A DNA stretch of 37,875 bases from Paratrimastix pyriformis (taxonomy: Eukaryota > Preaxostyla > Paratrimastigidae), in assembly GCA_027972325.1 (NCBI GenBank), contig JAPMOS010000265.1:1-37875 (forward strand). The letters run 5' to 3'. Numbering within the stretch: the stretch's first letter is position 1; each line of letters opens with the position of its first letter. Shown here in pieces: positions 10,086 through 20,391 of the stretch. Under the pieces are notes generated by a model, which was given only the letters and a program-made list of their open reading frames with translations, had not been told where the DNA came from and made no database searches. The translations under genes were made by a program, and so were the position numbers.

Positions 10086-11117
10086 ATGGAGATCGCCACT
10101 GAGCATGACGAGCTCAGTAAGGACGATTCCAACTTTATTATGGATCACGCCGAGATCCAAAGTCGTGACGACCCTATGGTAGAGTATCTTCAAGATGAGT
10201 TGGGTCGGCATCTGTGGTCCCCCTCTTCAGCTCCATTGGACAAGCTCTCTCCTTGGATGCGTTTGGAGCTTATGAAGCTCTTCAGTTCATTGGTCGTCAA
10301 TGAGCACCGTGCTCCACGCTATGAGATCATCGAACGCACGGTGCACATGCTGCTGGAGGACAATCCGAAGAAGCAGCCTGAAGCGATCAGCCAGTTTATT
10401 TTCCAACTTCTTGGGGCTTTATTGTTCCAGCAATCGAATGTGCGAACTTTCGACTGCCACGTGCCACAAGAATCATCGCGCGGCTCGTCTGTGGACAAAC
10501 ACCGCACACCGCCAGAACGAGTCCTCCTATCTGTTGGGGAGACTACATACCGTGGTCCAAAGCAACTTGGAGGTGGAGGTGGAACTCGCCACCCGATCAT
10601 CGATGGCGATCGTCCAGCGGGGAAGAAGGAGAGAGCCCGTTCCCCTTCTTCGAGCAATCCATTTGCCTCTTCCGCTGCCCCAAGAGCACCTCTCACCGTG
10701 GCGAACCCATTCGCCAAGCCGGCACCTGTTCCGGCTCCGACTTCATCTCATGCTCCGGCTTTTGCGCCTGCACCTGCACCTGCACCTGCACCTGCACCTG
10801 CACCTGCACCTGCACCTGCACCTGCACCTGCACCTGCACCTGCACCTGTTGCTGCCCCTGTTGTTGCTGCCCTGTTGCTGCCCCTGTTGTTGCCCCTGTT
10901 GCTGCCTCTGTTGCTGCTGGTGTGTCCCCTTTGTCTGCTGTGCCTGCTGCGCCCGCTCGTGCTACCTCGACGCCCGACCATGCCGCTTCTGCCGTGCCTC
11001 CGAAGATTAGCCTCTCCGACCTCTCGCCTGTTGCCAACCGTGGGCCTTTGGGAAGGGAGCAACGTGTGTGGGGTGGTGGATTCAGGGGCCCGTGCGCCTG
11101 TCCTACCGAGGTGGTAG
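10086..11117 (+). CDS. Retroposon-encoded protein, copy 1 (family unknown)
   Basis: No family recognised. The frame starting at ATG 10086 encodes an acidic, helix-rich N-terminal domain (begins MEIATEHDELSKDD, then segments such as LRLELMKLFSS-like helices and EAISQFIFQLLGALLFQ) to about residue 120. A low-complexity tail follows, made of Pro-Ala repeats from a CCTGCA hexanucleotide run (about 10765-10850). A second frame, shifted by one and overlapping from 10300, is also protein-like in its middle part (around YLLGRLHTVVQSNLEVEVEL). The same pair of frames is present in all three copies. A GT…AG stretch of 76 nt (10440-10515) lies between the two protein-like parts and is a candidate intron. 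The far C-terminus differs between copies. Confidence 0.5.
   Translation: MEIATEHDELSKDDSNFIMDHAEIQSRDDPMVEYLQDELGRHLWSPSSAPLDKLSPWMRLELMKLFSSLVVNEHRAPRYEIIERTVHMLLEDNPKKQPEAISQFIFQLLGALLFQQSNVRTFDCHVPQESSRGSSVDKHRTPPERVLLSVGETTYRGPKQLGGGGGTRHPIIDGDRPAGKKERARSPSSSNPFASSAAPRAPLTVANPFAKPAPVPAPTSSHAPAFAPAPAPAPAPAPAPAPAPAPAPAPAPAPVAAPVVAALLLPLLLPLLLPLLLLVCPLCLLCLLRPLVLPRRPTMPLLPCLRRLASPTSRLLPTVGLWEGSNVCGVVDSGARAPVLPRW
10765..10850. repeat. CCTGCA hexanucleotide run in retroposon copy 1
   Basis: About 14 CCTGCA units encode (Pro-Ala)n in one frame. Equivalent runs with different unit counts are at about 21130-21197 and 31305-31380, so this is a length-variable marker among the copies. Confidence 0.9.
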
Positions 11118-11518
11118 GTCATGGTGGATGGGTTCCGCCCCCCCCTCAGGCTGGGTTCGGGAATATTTTTCGTTCTAACTGTTCTTGTCTTTTGCTTCCT
11201 TCGCCCCCTTTCATTGTTCCTCGTGTCCCGTGTCTCAGTGTTGGATCCTTTTGTCCCCCCCCCTTGCCCCGTTCTTTCTTTTGATGTTCCTTCTGTTTGC
11301 TGTCAAGTGTTTGAACGATTCTGTTTCCTGGCGACATTCCAGTCTCTCTCTTTCCCGCCATGCCGTCTGTGCGCCTACCCCTGAGGGGGTGTAGGTCGGC
11401 ATGTTACCCGCCGGTTTCGACCGGATGAACGGATTTTCTTCTGTTTCAGTTTTCTGTGTTTTGCGCGCAGTTACTGGCAGTCGAAATAGTATCACAACAA
11501 CAACAACAAGGAGCCCCT

Positions 11519-11962
11519 TGTTCAAGAAACCCATGAGGGCATGCTTCCCCGTCCGGCGGAGGCATCATGCGTTCCCAATCAATGCTGAGGAACTGTGCTG
11601 AATCAGGGGACCTTCACTCATGGCCTCCAGGGCGAGTGAGTCTGTCCCCGATGGGGCGCCTGCCGGAAAACACCCGAGTGAGATCATTTCGTGCGAGGAT
11701 GGTGGCGCAGACGAGTCCCGTGCCTCCGGGTCTCCCACGACGGGGGCTGTGTAGTAGTACTCCGGCTGTTGGGCGATGACCGGTGATACCAATTTTGAGC
11801 TCGCCCCAACTCGATGTGACGAGGGCGGGCGTCCCATGACGCTCATGCTTGCAATCGGCGCGCATGACGCACGAGCACATTGTCAATGAGAGAGTTCAAG
11901 CCGTGTGCCATGTCCAAAAAGGAAGATAACCGCATTCAGCGTAACCTGGTGGGTGCCTGGGG
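11519..11962 (-). repeat. Inverted duplicate of 32437-32836 (segment Y)
   Basis: From about 11543 to 11962 this is the near-identical reverse complement of 32437-32836. In this copy the plus strand opens a frame MSKKEDNRIQRNLVGAWG that is cut by the right end of the DIRS-b fossil at 11963. In the 32 kb copy the same frame continues on the minus strand. The segment is therefore pre-existing DNA, or another element, that received DIRS-b insertions at two different points. Confidence 0.7.
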
Positions 11963-12110
11963 GAGCGAGGAATCATCGAGACTCTTCTTCTTCCCAAACC
12001 CCCAGGAAAATAGACATCACGTCAGGCAACGCAAAAAGCGGCACTGACCACAAATAGAAAGAAATTCCATGTCAGCTGACACGGATAGTGTACCCTGCCC
12101 TTGCGTAAGC
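11963..12110 (-). repeat. DIRS-b right terminal repeat
   Basis: The outer edge is GAGCGAGGAATCATCGAGAC, followed by TTCTTCCCAAACCCCCAGG and AAAATAGACATCACGTCAGG, then CGGCACTGACC and the dyad TGTCAGCTGACA. From CCCAAACCCCCAGG inward it matches the left repeat at 26850-26997 and 32837-32990. The layout parallels DIRS-a (pyrimidine-run, then GCAAAA…CGGCACTGAC, then a TGTCA dyad), so the two families share ancestry. Confidence 0.7.
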
Positions 12111-12426
12111 ACGTCAAAGGGGCCGGGCACCACTCCGGAAGGTGTGGTCAGGCCCAGACGCATCCCAAAGAAAGAATGTAGATAGAAAAAAGACGAGAGA
12201 GACAAAACAAAAGAGGCTTTCAAAGATTGATCAAACATCGGCACAATAAAATTCAACTTCTCCTCCCCATGAGCCGCCGAAGCTCACCCCGGTAAGCATG
12301 TGTCTGCGGAGGGAAAGAGGAGGGTGGAGAAACCTCCGGCTTACCAGGTCACGCAAAAAATCAGGGAAAAATACAGAGGGGGCGAAGCCTCAGAAAAAGA
12401 CCCCCGGGGGACGAAGCGCCTTCCAT

Positions 12427-12843
12427 TCACTTCTTCCCCCCCTCCGCAGCAGACTCCTCAGCGGAGCTCTTGCCACGGGCAGAAGAGGCGGCCGAAAAGA
12501 ACTTGCGGCCGCCACGGCCACGGCCACGGCCACGAGTAGCACCCCGAGACCATCCTCGGGTCGCGCCTCGAACAGCAGAGCCTCCGCGTCCGCGCGACGA
12601 GACCCAGTGTCCACTGCGGCCGCGGTGGGTGTTGGAAACGACCACCCTCGACCCATCTTCCAGAGTGAAGAGGCGCGTAGCGGCCTTGGGGTGATCGTAG
12701 CCTCGCTTGGCCGCGGTCAGGCGCCGGTTGGCGTTGTAGACCGAGAGTTCCTTGCCCGGGTCCAGCGCGAGGGCTGTGTGCGGGCGAGTGTGGTTGTGTT
12801 GTGACAGAGGGGGAAAGGTAACATGACCTGTCTCCCTCCCCAC
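12427..12843 (-). CDS. Arg/Gly-rich open frame between ICR and right end of DIRS-b
   Basis: A 138-codon frame with a compact N-terminal part (KELSVYNANRRLTAAKRGYD, then TRLFTLEDGSRVVV) and an RGG/RGRGRG-rich middle typical of RNA-binding tails. It ends in a Ser/Ala/Glu/Lys-rich stretch. Good GC-rich codon use supports real coding origin. It lies in a place where classical DIRS elements have almost nothing. About 200 bp downstream on the same strand is a segment (about 12410-12300) resembling 19960-20050 of DIRS-a. Product unknown; a nucleic-acid-binding accessory protein is inference. Confidence 0.45.
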   Translation of the reverse strand: MGRETGHVTFPPLSQHNHTRPHTALALDPGKELSVYNANRRLTAAKRGYDHPKAATRLFTLEDGSRVVVSNTHRGRSGHWVSSRGRGGSAVRGATRGWSRGATRGRGRGRGGRKFFSAASSARGKSSAEESAAEGGKK

Positions 12844-12966
12844 CCTTTGCTCCTCAAAATGGCAGGAAGAGCAAAGGTGGTGTCGGCAGGCTCAGGAGGT
12901 GGTGAGGCAGTGGGGCTGTAAGCCATGTGGTGCTCCACGCCACCAGGGAGGCGGGTGGGAGTATTT

Positions 12967-13073
12967 CTGGGGGTTTGGGAAGAAGAAGAGTCTCGATGAT
13001 TCCTCGCTTCAGCCTCGGAGCCTCGGCGAACGAGTAATCAATCTCGACGACCTTCATCTTCCCAAACCCCCAG
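12967..13073 (-). repeat. DIRS-b internal complementary region (107 bp)
   Basis: Starts CTGGGGGTTTGGGAAGAAG and ends CTTCCCAAACCCCCAG. The first half is complementary to the outer edge of the DIRS-b right end (11963-12005) and the second half matches the outer edge of the left end (32837-32900, and inverted at 26930-26997). This is the same logic as the DIRS-a block at 7401-7513 with different sequence. Confidence 0.65.
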
Positions 13074-13141
13074 GAAAATAGACAGCATGCCAAAGGAATC
13101 ACACTGCCTCCCAACTCGTGCCTGCCAAAGGGGGGAACCCC

Positions 13142-13397
13142 CTAGGGGTCCCCCTTGTCAGGTTCAGCGGCCCCCGACATTTCATGAGGTTTGCCACTGA
13201 ACCGACCCGCCAACAGTGCCTCGTCGAAGCGATCCGTGACTCCTTCCACTGTGCGACCATAGTGCATTTGGTAGGTGCTGGACCTGGAGCTCCAACGATA
13301 CCTGGTCAGAATCTGTGGCAGTGGAATGCCCAGTGCAGCGGCTTTCGACGGGGCGGCTGAGCGAATTGAATGGGCACCCCACTGCAGGGGAATGCCT
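13142..13397 (-). pseudogene. Tyrosine recombinase C-terminus of DIRS-b (fossil)
   Basis: The minus strand carries the signature of the catalytic C-terminal half of a tyrosine recombinase of the DIRS/Ngaro/Crypton kind: an H-x-x-R box (GAHSIRSAAPSKAAALG), the segment IPLPQILTRYRWSS and the terminal Tyr in TYQMHY. In DIRS elements this enzyme integrates the circular DNA copy. Only this part is present, abutting the outer edge of a DIRS-a left end. Confidence 0.75.
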
Positions 13398-13571
13398 TTC
13401 TCCTTCACGAGTTCGGAGAACGAGGGACAGCCTTCGTGGGATAGCCCCAAACAAACCCAAACCAAGAAAGAGTGAACACTTGCACAGCAAGCACGCAAAA
13501 CGGCACTGACATCCAAAAATTTTATCAAAAGAATTTGACATGTCATGTCAGTGCCGGCAGTCGACTCGTCC
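13398..13571 (+). repeat. DIRS-a left terminal repeat
   Basis: The outer edge is TCTCCTTCACGAGTTCGG, followed by GGGATAGCCCCAAACAAACC and the shared inner part with the hairpin GGCACTGACAT (13502-13512) / ATGTCAGTGCC (13545-13555). It ends at CGACTCGTCC, after which left-end copies read TTTTGCGCA and right-end copies read TTTAAGCATAAGCC. The second left-end copy is at 27241-27414. Confidence 0.7.
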
Positions 13572-15700
13572 TTTTGCGCAATAAGCAAATCGCAACGCAT
13601 CTTTTATTCCCGGGTTTTCGGGTTTCTATGCTTTTTCAAGAATTTTCGAATAGTTACTCGAGAGCTCTGAAGACTTTGCATTTTGTTTCGTCGAGTTGGG
13701 TTGACTTTTGGAATGATCTAAGAGATGTCGGCCAACGTGCCGCTCCTTTGGCGCTCTGAAAGTGCTGGCCTTATTTCAATTGATTTTTCAAGGCCGCCTT
13801 GTCACTTTTCAACCCCTGCCTTGTAGCCTTGAACGACTGATCTCATTGATCAACTCATCGCGTCTCTCTCTTCCCACCTCCTCGTGGGTCGCCGCGTTTT
13901 ACTTTGTGAGGGTTACAGGCCCTTTTGCCGGCCTCTCAACTCTCCCGGACGGACTGGAGAAGAATCACCTGGAATCTCAGAATCTGGGTCCTCCTTTCCG
14001 GGTCTGTGGCGTCACAATAGCACTCGCTTTATATTTTGTCTTTTACAAACCAAAAACGGAAGGAAACAAAAACTTCCAAACAAAGATCAGAAAAAAAAAC
14101 CAAAACGGAAAAGCAAAGAAAGATAGTCTTTATTCCGTTTTCGTGACCGTCCTGCGTGCAACTTTGAACTGGCTGAGCTCGTTGGGCTTGGGCCAATTTG
14201 CGCCATCCTCCGCAAAGACTTTCGGTTGGGGTATCACCCCAGTTTCCTTTGGAATGGCACTGTTCGTTGGTGCCTGGTCACCGTGACATGCGCTGGAATA
14301 CTCATTGCTTCGGGACGAAGGATGCCTGCTTGAGGTGTCGGTTCAGTTTCAAAGCAACCTTGATACATACGTTCACTGACAGACCCACCAGACCACCACG
14401 TCACGTTTTGAGCGAATCAGTTTGATACTCTGCTCATTCGGCCCCACGGGGCTCGTTCGACACGCCAGCAACCTCTGTTGTACAGTCTGTTTAATTCCTT
14501 TGAAGGAATTTATTCACTGGTCGATTTGACTTTGCGGTTGAAAGGGCTGACGAATCAGTTCGATACTCTGTTCGTTCGACCCCACGGTGCTCGTTTGGCA
14601 CAACAACAAACTTTTTCATACAGTCTGTTCAATTCCTTTGAAGGAATTTCATCACCAGTGTCATTTGACAGGCGGCTTAGAGGATCTCGGAAATGCTGGT
14701 GGTCTCTCTTCTGGCCATGTCTCAGACTCTGCGGAGCCACTCAGTCTGTGGTTGGCAAATATTTCAGGCCAAAAATCCTTCATGGGTTTTTCAGGATCGA
14801 ACAATGAGATGAATGGAATGCTGGGTCAACGGTTATCCGGCGAGGGACGCCCGTGCACTCGCTCTGGGCCCACGTCAGTGGATGACCTCCGCTATCAGCG
14901 TTTAGTCCACGTGTGACTCTGAAATTCGCACGATTACTGGTCACGCGCGCAACTCATTTCGCGCTCAAGTTCTTCTCAAGCCGGTCTTCCATCTGGGGTT
15001 GATTGACCTGGTCGCTCGGGAGGGAGAATATAGCGAACGCTCCGAGTCACTTCTGAACAATCGACCAGTTGTCTTGTGGGTCTGCACTTGGCATCTTCAC
15101 GTCGCCCTCTTCATTCCGTGGCCATTCTTTGTGCCAGAGGGCAAACCTCCCACTTCGAACCTCTCACTTCGCCAGAACGTTTGGCTTCGACCATCTTCGC
15201 GTGGCCGTGTTGTCGCGGAGCCCATGTTGTCGCGGGGCAAGGCAGGAGGTCCCATGTCCACCACGCACCGTTCGACCAGGGAGCCGACTCATGGCCCTGA
15301 TGATCTGCGGGCACACAGGCGCGCACGTTCCTGCGGCACAACTCGCAGGATTTTACAACAACGCACACTGCGAGCTTCTCCCTCTTCAACACACACTGGC
15401 GGTTGCAAGAGAGGAGCTTCATCTATTTTGGGCGCGCACCAGGGGAGCAGCCAACTCCCCGGTTTCGGATCGGAGACACGATGACTCGGTCCGGACTCCA
15501 TGTCCCACATGGAACCATGGCGGTCGCCACACCACGTTTCAGAGGTCTTATACTCTTTCGGAACCGAGGGAAACACCCCCCGTTGCTCTTTCACACGAAA
15601 TACGTTTAGGAGGGAAGCATCGTGTGCTCGACATGCCTGGGCCACCACCCCGCGCGGGACCGGGTGAGCATGACGTCCCCCTGGGGGGGGGAAGGGCCTG
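13572..15700. other. DIRS-a interior, left part; no recognisable protein
   Basis: Short open frames on both strands, none recognised. It is weakly similar along its length to the interior of the other left-end copy (27415-27994 and 29254-29530), including GAATACTCATTGC near 14298 versus 29430. Decay is advanced compared with the terminal repeats, which have kept near identity. Confidence 0.5.
14414..14670. repeat. Two tandem copies of a 138 bp unit
   Basis: Starts at GAATCAGTTTGATACTCTG (14414) and GAATCAGTTCGATACTCTG (14552). Each unit contains the dyad AATTCCTTTGAAGGAATT. The copies have drifted visibly, so the duplication is old. Confidence 0.75.
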
Positions 15701-16284
15701 ATCTAACAGATGTCCCCCAAGAGGAGGAGACGTGTTCTAGGGAACGGGTCTGTCTTTCCTCAAGTCCAGGATCGCGAGCTTCCAGGACACACACATAGGC
15801 CCCACTGTCGAGTTCTCTACTTCGACCATGCACACCAGGGTTGTCCACCCCTCGTGACGGGGGTCTGCATCTGGCCTGGGGACTGGCTCCCCCTTTTGCA
15901 AAATGTGAGCGGTCAGGTACCCGACACACGTGAAGGAGAATGGAACGTGTGACGGAGTGCCTCGTTACAAAGTCTGGCTTCGTGAAAGAGCCCTTCCCTG
16001 ACTCTGGGTGCGTAGAGACGAGCGTGAGGTCATCGCAGTTGTCCTCTTCTCCTGGCCCATTGGACCCACAACACCCGACGGGAGTGTCCCTGGTACCGTT
16101 CCTCCCGGGGGACAACATCGCCCGGACAAGAGTCATGCTCACCGCGGACCCCACCAGAAAGGCTCCCATGACCCACGGGCTGCTCAACAACTCCTCAGTT
16201 GCCCAAGCCCAAGATCGTGAGCGTCCTGAACTCACACGTTGGCTCTTCTGTGGCCAGGGCATCCATGCTGAAAGGGGCGAGTGC
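15701..16284. repeat. Old internal duplication at the start of the DIRS-a right part
   Basis: The stretch from about 15765 to 15925 (…GATCGCGAGCTTCC…CTTCGACCATGCAC…TTTTGCAAAATGTGAGCG) is a diverged copy of about 16210-16375 (…GATCGTGAGCGTCC…CTTCGGCCATGCAC…TTTGCAAAATGTGAGCG). Open frames on both strands span it, but no family is recognisable. Confidence 0.55.
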
Positions 16285-18680
16285 CCCACTTCGGCCATGC
16301 ACATCGGGGTCTCGTTGCGGGGTTCTTCGCGCGGATTGGGGACTGCCTGCTCCTTTGCAAAATGTGAGCGTCGGGTCAACGAACGCACGTCCTCGTCCCC
16401 TACACCCGATCGATGAGACTGACACACTGGCGGCCGTTCCCTTTGGGACCCCCATTGGGGGCACGGGAGGAGCGCCCCAGGGGTCCGGCGCTCTACAAGT
16501 GGGGCCCCAAATGAAGGTGGTGCAGCCGCAGCTTCCACCCGGCGAAGGGTGGTGGGACTAGGCGCCAGCGGCCGAGGGCGCTCTACAAATACCCCGTTCA
16601 ACTCTCAGCCTGGGCACGAGACGTCGGGCAAGCTTGACGGGAGCAGAGAGGAAAGTCTGTCGTCGCATCCTCTCTCCGCCCTCTTGGGTGAAACACCACT
16701 CGTGATCTCTGCGCACTCTCCCTCCTCCGAGTGCGTGCCCTCAGCACCCACGTACACCTTCCAGTCCCTGCCCATCATTCCGGCTCATCCCATCCCCACC
16801 TCCGAGGGCCATGATGGGGCGGCTCCGTCCCGGGAGGGCGAGCATCCCTGTCTTGGACCCATCACGATCACTCCTGCTTGGGGTCACTCTGTCCATTCAC
16901 AGGCAAGGCTGAGAACAGTGCACTTGTCCGCCTTGCCCACAGCCGGGTGGCATTATTCCATAGTATTTCTGCTCCCCTACTCGGTGCTCTGCGGTGCTGT
17001 CCTGCCTGGAGTGGGATCACACTTCACACACGGACGCGAACTATACTGAGAGCATTTGGTTGGGCGGGCCTGTGTTTGTCTGCGCCCACACCCTCACACA
17101 GACCGTACAGGGTCAGAAACAACAACAAACTGTGAGACGTCAGGGACGCGCGCATACTTGTGCACCCACGGGTCCCACGCTCGGGGATCGAGAGGTCCCA
17201 ACAAGCTGGCGGTCAGGTCAGAAACAACTTTGGGGATTTCGGCACTGCTAGGTCTAGAGATTGGAGAGAATTCACTGACCGCCAGCAAGCCTCATAGTTG
17301 CACGTCGTTCCTCAATGGGTTCTCTTCCGATCCCGTGTGCGCTGTCACACCCGCACCTGAAGTCGTGTTTTTCCAGGCGGGCCCTCTCTGTGACACATCT
17401 GGCACACCAACACCAGTGTTCGGTGTTTTTCTTTGGGGTAGGCCTGCGCTTGCCCATGACCATCACCCCAACACTGGGACCCTTGTGTGATTTCAGCGCG
17501 TATCTGCTCGTTTACGTGCCCGCACCGCGGGTTTTCTCATGAGGGCGCTCCGTTGGATTTCCGGATGCCCCTCTGCCTCGGTGTGTACGTTGACTCACCA
17601 ACACCGTGACGATGGCATGCATGCACCGCTGGTTTTTTCAGGAGGGCGATCCGTGGTATGTTCGGATGCGGTGCCCGTGGGTACACCAACACCGGGAAAA
17701 ATTGGTGCTATGCACTTGAGGGGCTTGCACCTGTTCATGCCCCGGTATGTTCATCAGGGGCGGGCCTGAGTGCGCCCAACATGCCCCTTGGATGCACTCT
17801 CACACCGGCAGCATCATCACAGCACCACCACCAGCACACGCACCATCAGTGTGGCGTTGCTCAGGGCGGGCCTGTGTGCTCATCATGCCTTGAATGGGTC
17901 CTGGCACACCAGGACATCTGTTTGATGCGTCTGGGGCGGGCCGGAGTGTGCCCCACATGTCCCCTGGTGTACACTCTCACACCAACAGTATCATCAGCAC
18001 CACCAGTGTGGTGACTTTTCGGGCGGGCCTGTGTGCTCATCATGCCCTTGAATGCGTCCTGACAGCTGCTTGACTGCTTGAGGCGTCTCAGGGCGGGCCT
18101 GTGTGTGCCCACATGCCCTCTGGTGTGCATTCTCACACCAGCAGCAGCAACACCAACACCATCACCCAGCACCACCAGAGTGGTGTTCTGTCGGGGCGGG
18201 CCTGTGTGCTCATCATGCCCCTGAATGCGCCCTGGCACACCAGGACAGCTGCGTGGCGAGGCGTCTGGGGGCGGGCCTGTGTGCCCATATGCCTCCTGGT
18301 GTTCATTCTCACTCCAGCAGCAGCATCACACCCACACCAGCGCATTCAGGCCAGAATCACCACACCAGCACCATCAGAGTGGGGCTTTGCTGGGGGCAGT
18401 GTGATGCTCGATGTTTCATGCCTGCTCTCGCATCGACTGATGCCTTCTTGTCTGTCGGAAGCAGTGACAGCACTCGGCACCTTTGGGGAGCGACCCCGGA
18501 CACACGCGTCAGCTGTTTGATGCTCGTTCTGGTCCTCCGGCACGCGCACTCCCATCAGGATGGGTATCCGTAGAGCCGGCTCATCGGCCAAGAGTGTTGG
18601 GCGGAGCATCCCGTTAGCCGGGTCACGTAGAGTGCGGAAGGGGGGGAAAGCTATGCCTTTGGTATGGTGTTCACTCTTTC

Positions 18681-18793
18681 TTGGTTTGGGTTTGTTTGGG
18701 GCTATCCCACGAAGGCTGTCCCTCGTTCTCCGAACTCGTGAAGGAGAATGGTGGGATAGCCGAGTAATCTCTTCCCAAACAAACCCAAACCAA
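18681..18793 (+). repeat. DIRS-a internal complementary region, first tandem copy
   Basis: Reverse complement of 7401-7513, bounded by TTGGTTTGGGTTTGTTTGGG and CCCAAACAAACCCAAACCAA. Confidence 0.65.
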
Positions 18794-20264
18794 GACAAGT
18801 CTCCCACCCACCTCCCTGCCTGATGAGTGGCACTGGGTTTGTTTGTTGCTGCTTTCCCGCGAAGCTTCAACTCAACGTGTACCCATGGTCGTGATTGATG
18901 GTGGGCATTTTGTCTTCGCAGCGCAATCTTCGTACGTGCTCCCTTGGCTGTACTGCTGCCTGTTCACCCACACAATCTGATTGACAAGTCAGGAGGGCTG
19001 CCTCGTGGGGGAGGCGAGTGTGGCTGTTGTTCAACCTTGTTTGGTGCCCTTGGACAACAGTGTCTGGGGCCTCGTCGGGGCCTCTTGCCCTTGAGACACC
19101 ACCCTTCATTCACCCTCATTCACCCTCGTCTGATGTGATTGGGCATTCATGGTGGGGTGAGGTGTGGTCATTCACCCCAGCTACTTTGCTTGAACAACAG
19201 CTTATGGGTCATCCGGCTCGTTGTACTCTTGGGACACCCATCATGCACCTTCATGGCGGTGTGGGGTGTTGTCTTCCTCCTTGTCTGTTCTGAATGGGCA
19301 ACAGCTCGAGGGACTGGTGCGGGGTGTTGTCTTTCACCCCGTTTTGTTGTGGCACAGCTGTGTGGCTTTACCGTGGTGGGCACCATGCATCCTCCACATC
19401 CAGAATGGGGGGTCGGGGTTTGTCATTCATCGTCGTCTGTTCTGTTTTGACGAGTGATATTTCATCGTGGCCGTTGTGCCCGTGAACCACCCCGCTCACC
19501 CCACCACACCTCCCTCTCACGGGAGGGATATTTGTTGAGCACCCTGAAGTGGCGATCGATACGTCACCTTTCGTGCTCTCTCTCCCTTCGGGGTTTGCGT
19601 TTTTTGGTGGGGGCTTGGGTTCTCTATACAGAACTCGACGCCTGCACGGCAAGGTTGCCTCCACCGCTTCACCGGCGCCGGTCGGCGACTGGTGACGAAG
19701 AAGCCGCGAGCACGGGGCGAGAACCCTCCTGGGATCTGCGAGGCAAGGTGCCTGTCGCGGCTCCGTCGTGCTCTGCGTTTTCTCGACGCGTGCCTTTGGC
19801 CCGCGCCATGCCGGACAACGAGTCCTCTCGCTGTTTTGTCCGATCTTCTTCGTTGTTTTATTTGCGGGGGGTCCGACCCGTTGAGGGAAGGATTCCCTAT
19901 GGAGGGTGCCGAGTACGGGAAGACTCGGTACCTTCGGGGCCTTTGAAGGTTTCGCCCCTCCTTTTATTTGTGGCTTCTCTCCCACCTGTTTTTGCTGACC
20001 GGTTACAGCGGTGCGTCGGGGTTTTCTCCAGCCTCCTCTTTCCCTGACTAGACGTGCACCCCCCGGGGCGGGTCGCGACCCGCTTGAGGAGATGTTTGGG
20101 GTTCGCATGGTTGATCATGAATCTCTCTTCTTCGTTTTCTTTGAAACCTTCGGGAGCTGTGACTCCCAGCTGGATTGTTTACTGCGTTGCGCGGTACTGA
20201 CTCCCTTCCCACCTTACTCTGCGTCGGTGGCTGGCGTGTCGTCGTCCGAATGGGCTTATGCTTA
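18794..20264 (+). other. DIRS-a segment between ICR and right terminal repeat
   Basis: About 1.5 kb of DIRS-a-specific sequence. Plus-strand frames (for example 19454-20047) are protein-length but unrecognised. The part at about 19960-20060, with TTTCTCCAGCCTCCTCTTTC, is similar to the equivalent place in DIRS-b (about 12300-12410, inverted), suggesting a shared 3' region. The palindrome GCGGGTCGCGACCCGC lies near 20078. Confidence 0.5.
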
Positions 20265-20391
20265 AAGGACGAGTCGACTGCCGGCACTGACATGACATGT
20301 CAAATTCTTTTGATAAAATTTTAGGATGTCAGTGCCGTTTTGCGTGCTTGCTGTGCAAGTGTTCACTCTTTCTTGGTTTGGGTTTGTTTGG

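Larger units (their letters stand above)
10023..11508 (+). mobile_element. Non-LTR-type retroposon, copy 1 (about 1.49 kb)
   Basis: Starts at CCCCCCGGTTGAAGTCTCGG and ends in ATCACAACAACAACAACAA. It is flanked by the 10 bp direct repeat AGGAGCCCCT (10013-10022 and 11509-11518). All three copies share the same 5' and 3' ends while their flanks differ, so these are true element ends. A microsatellite tail plus a target-site duplication of variable length is what target-primed reverse transcription leaves. The element has a 63 nt leader, a good start context (GGCCATGG), a protein-like region and about 0.4 kb of 3' untranslated sequence. No reverse transcriptase is present, so it is non-autonomous: either a LINE-dependent element or a repeatedly retroposed host mRNA. 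It differs from copies 2 and 3 by a small length change near 10610 and by the length of the CCTGCA run. Confidence 0.8.

Noticed and set aside
12427-12843. Integrase C-terminus suggested by HNHTRPHTAL
   Set aside because: The match is a short word resembling a motif in some transposases; no catalytic core precedes it and the neighbourhood is DIRS-like.
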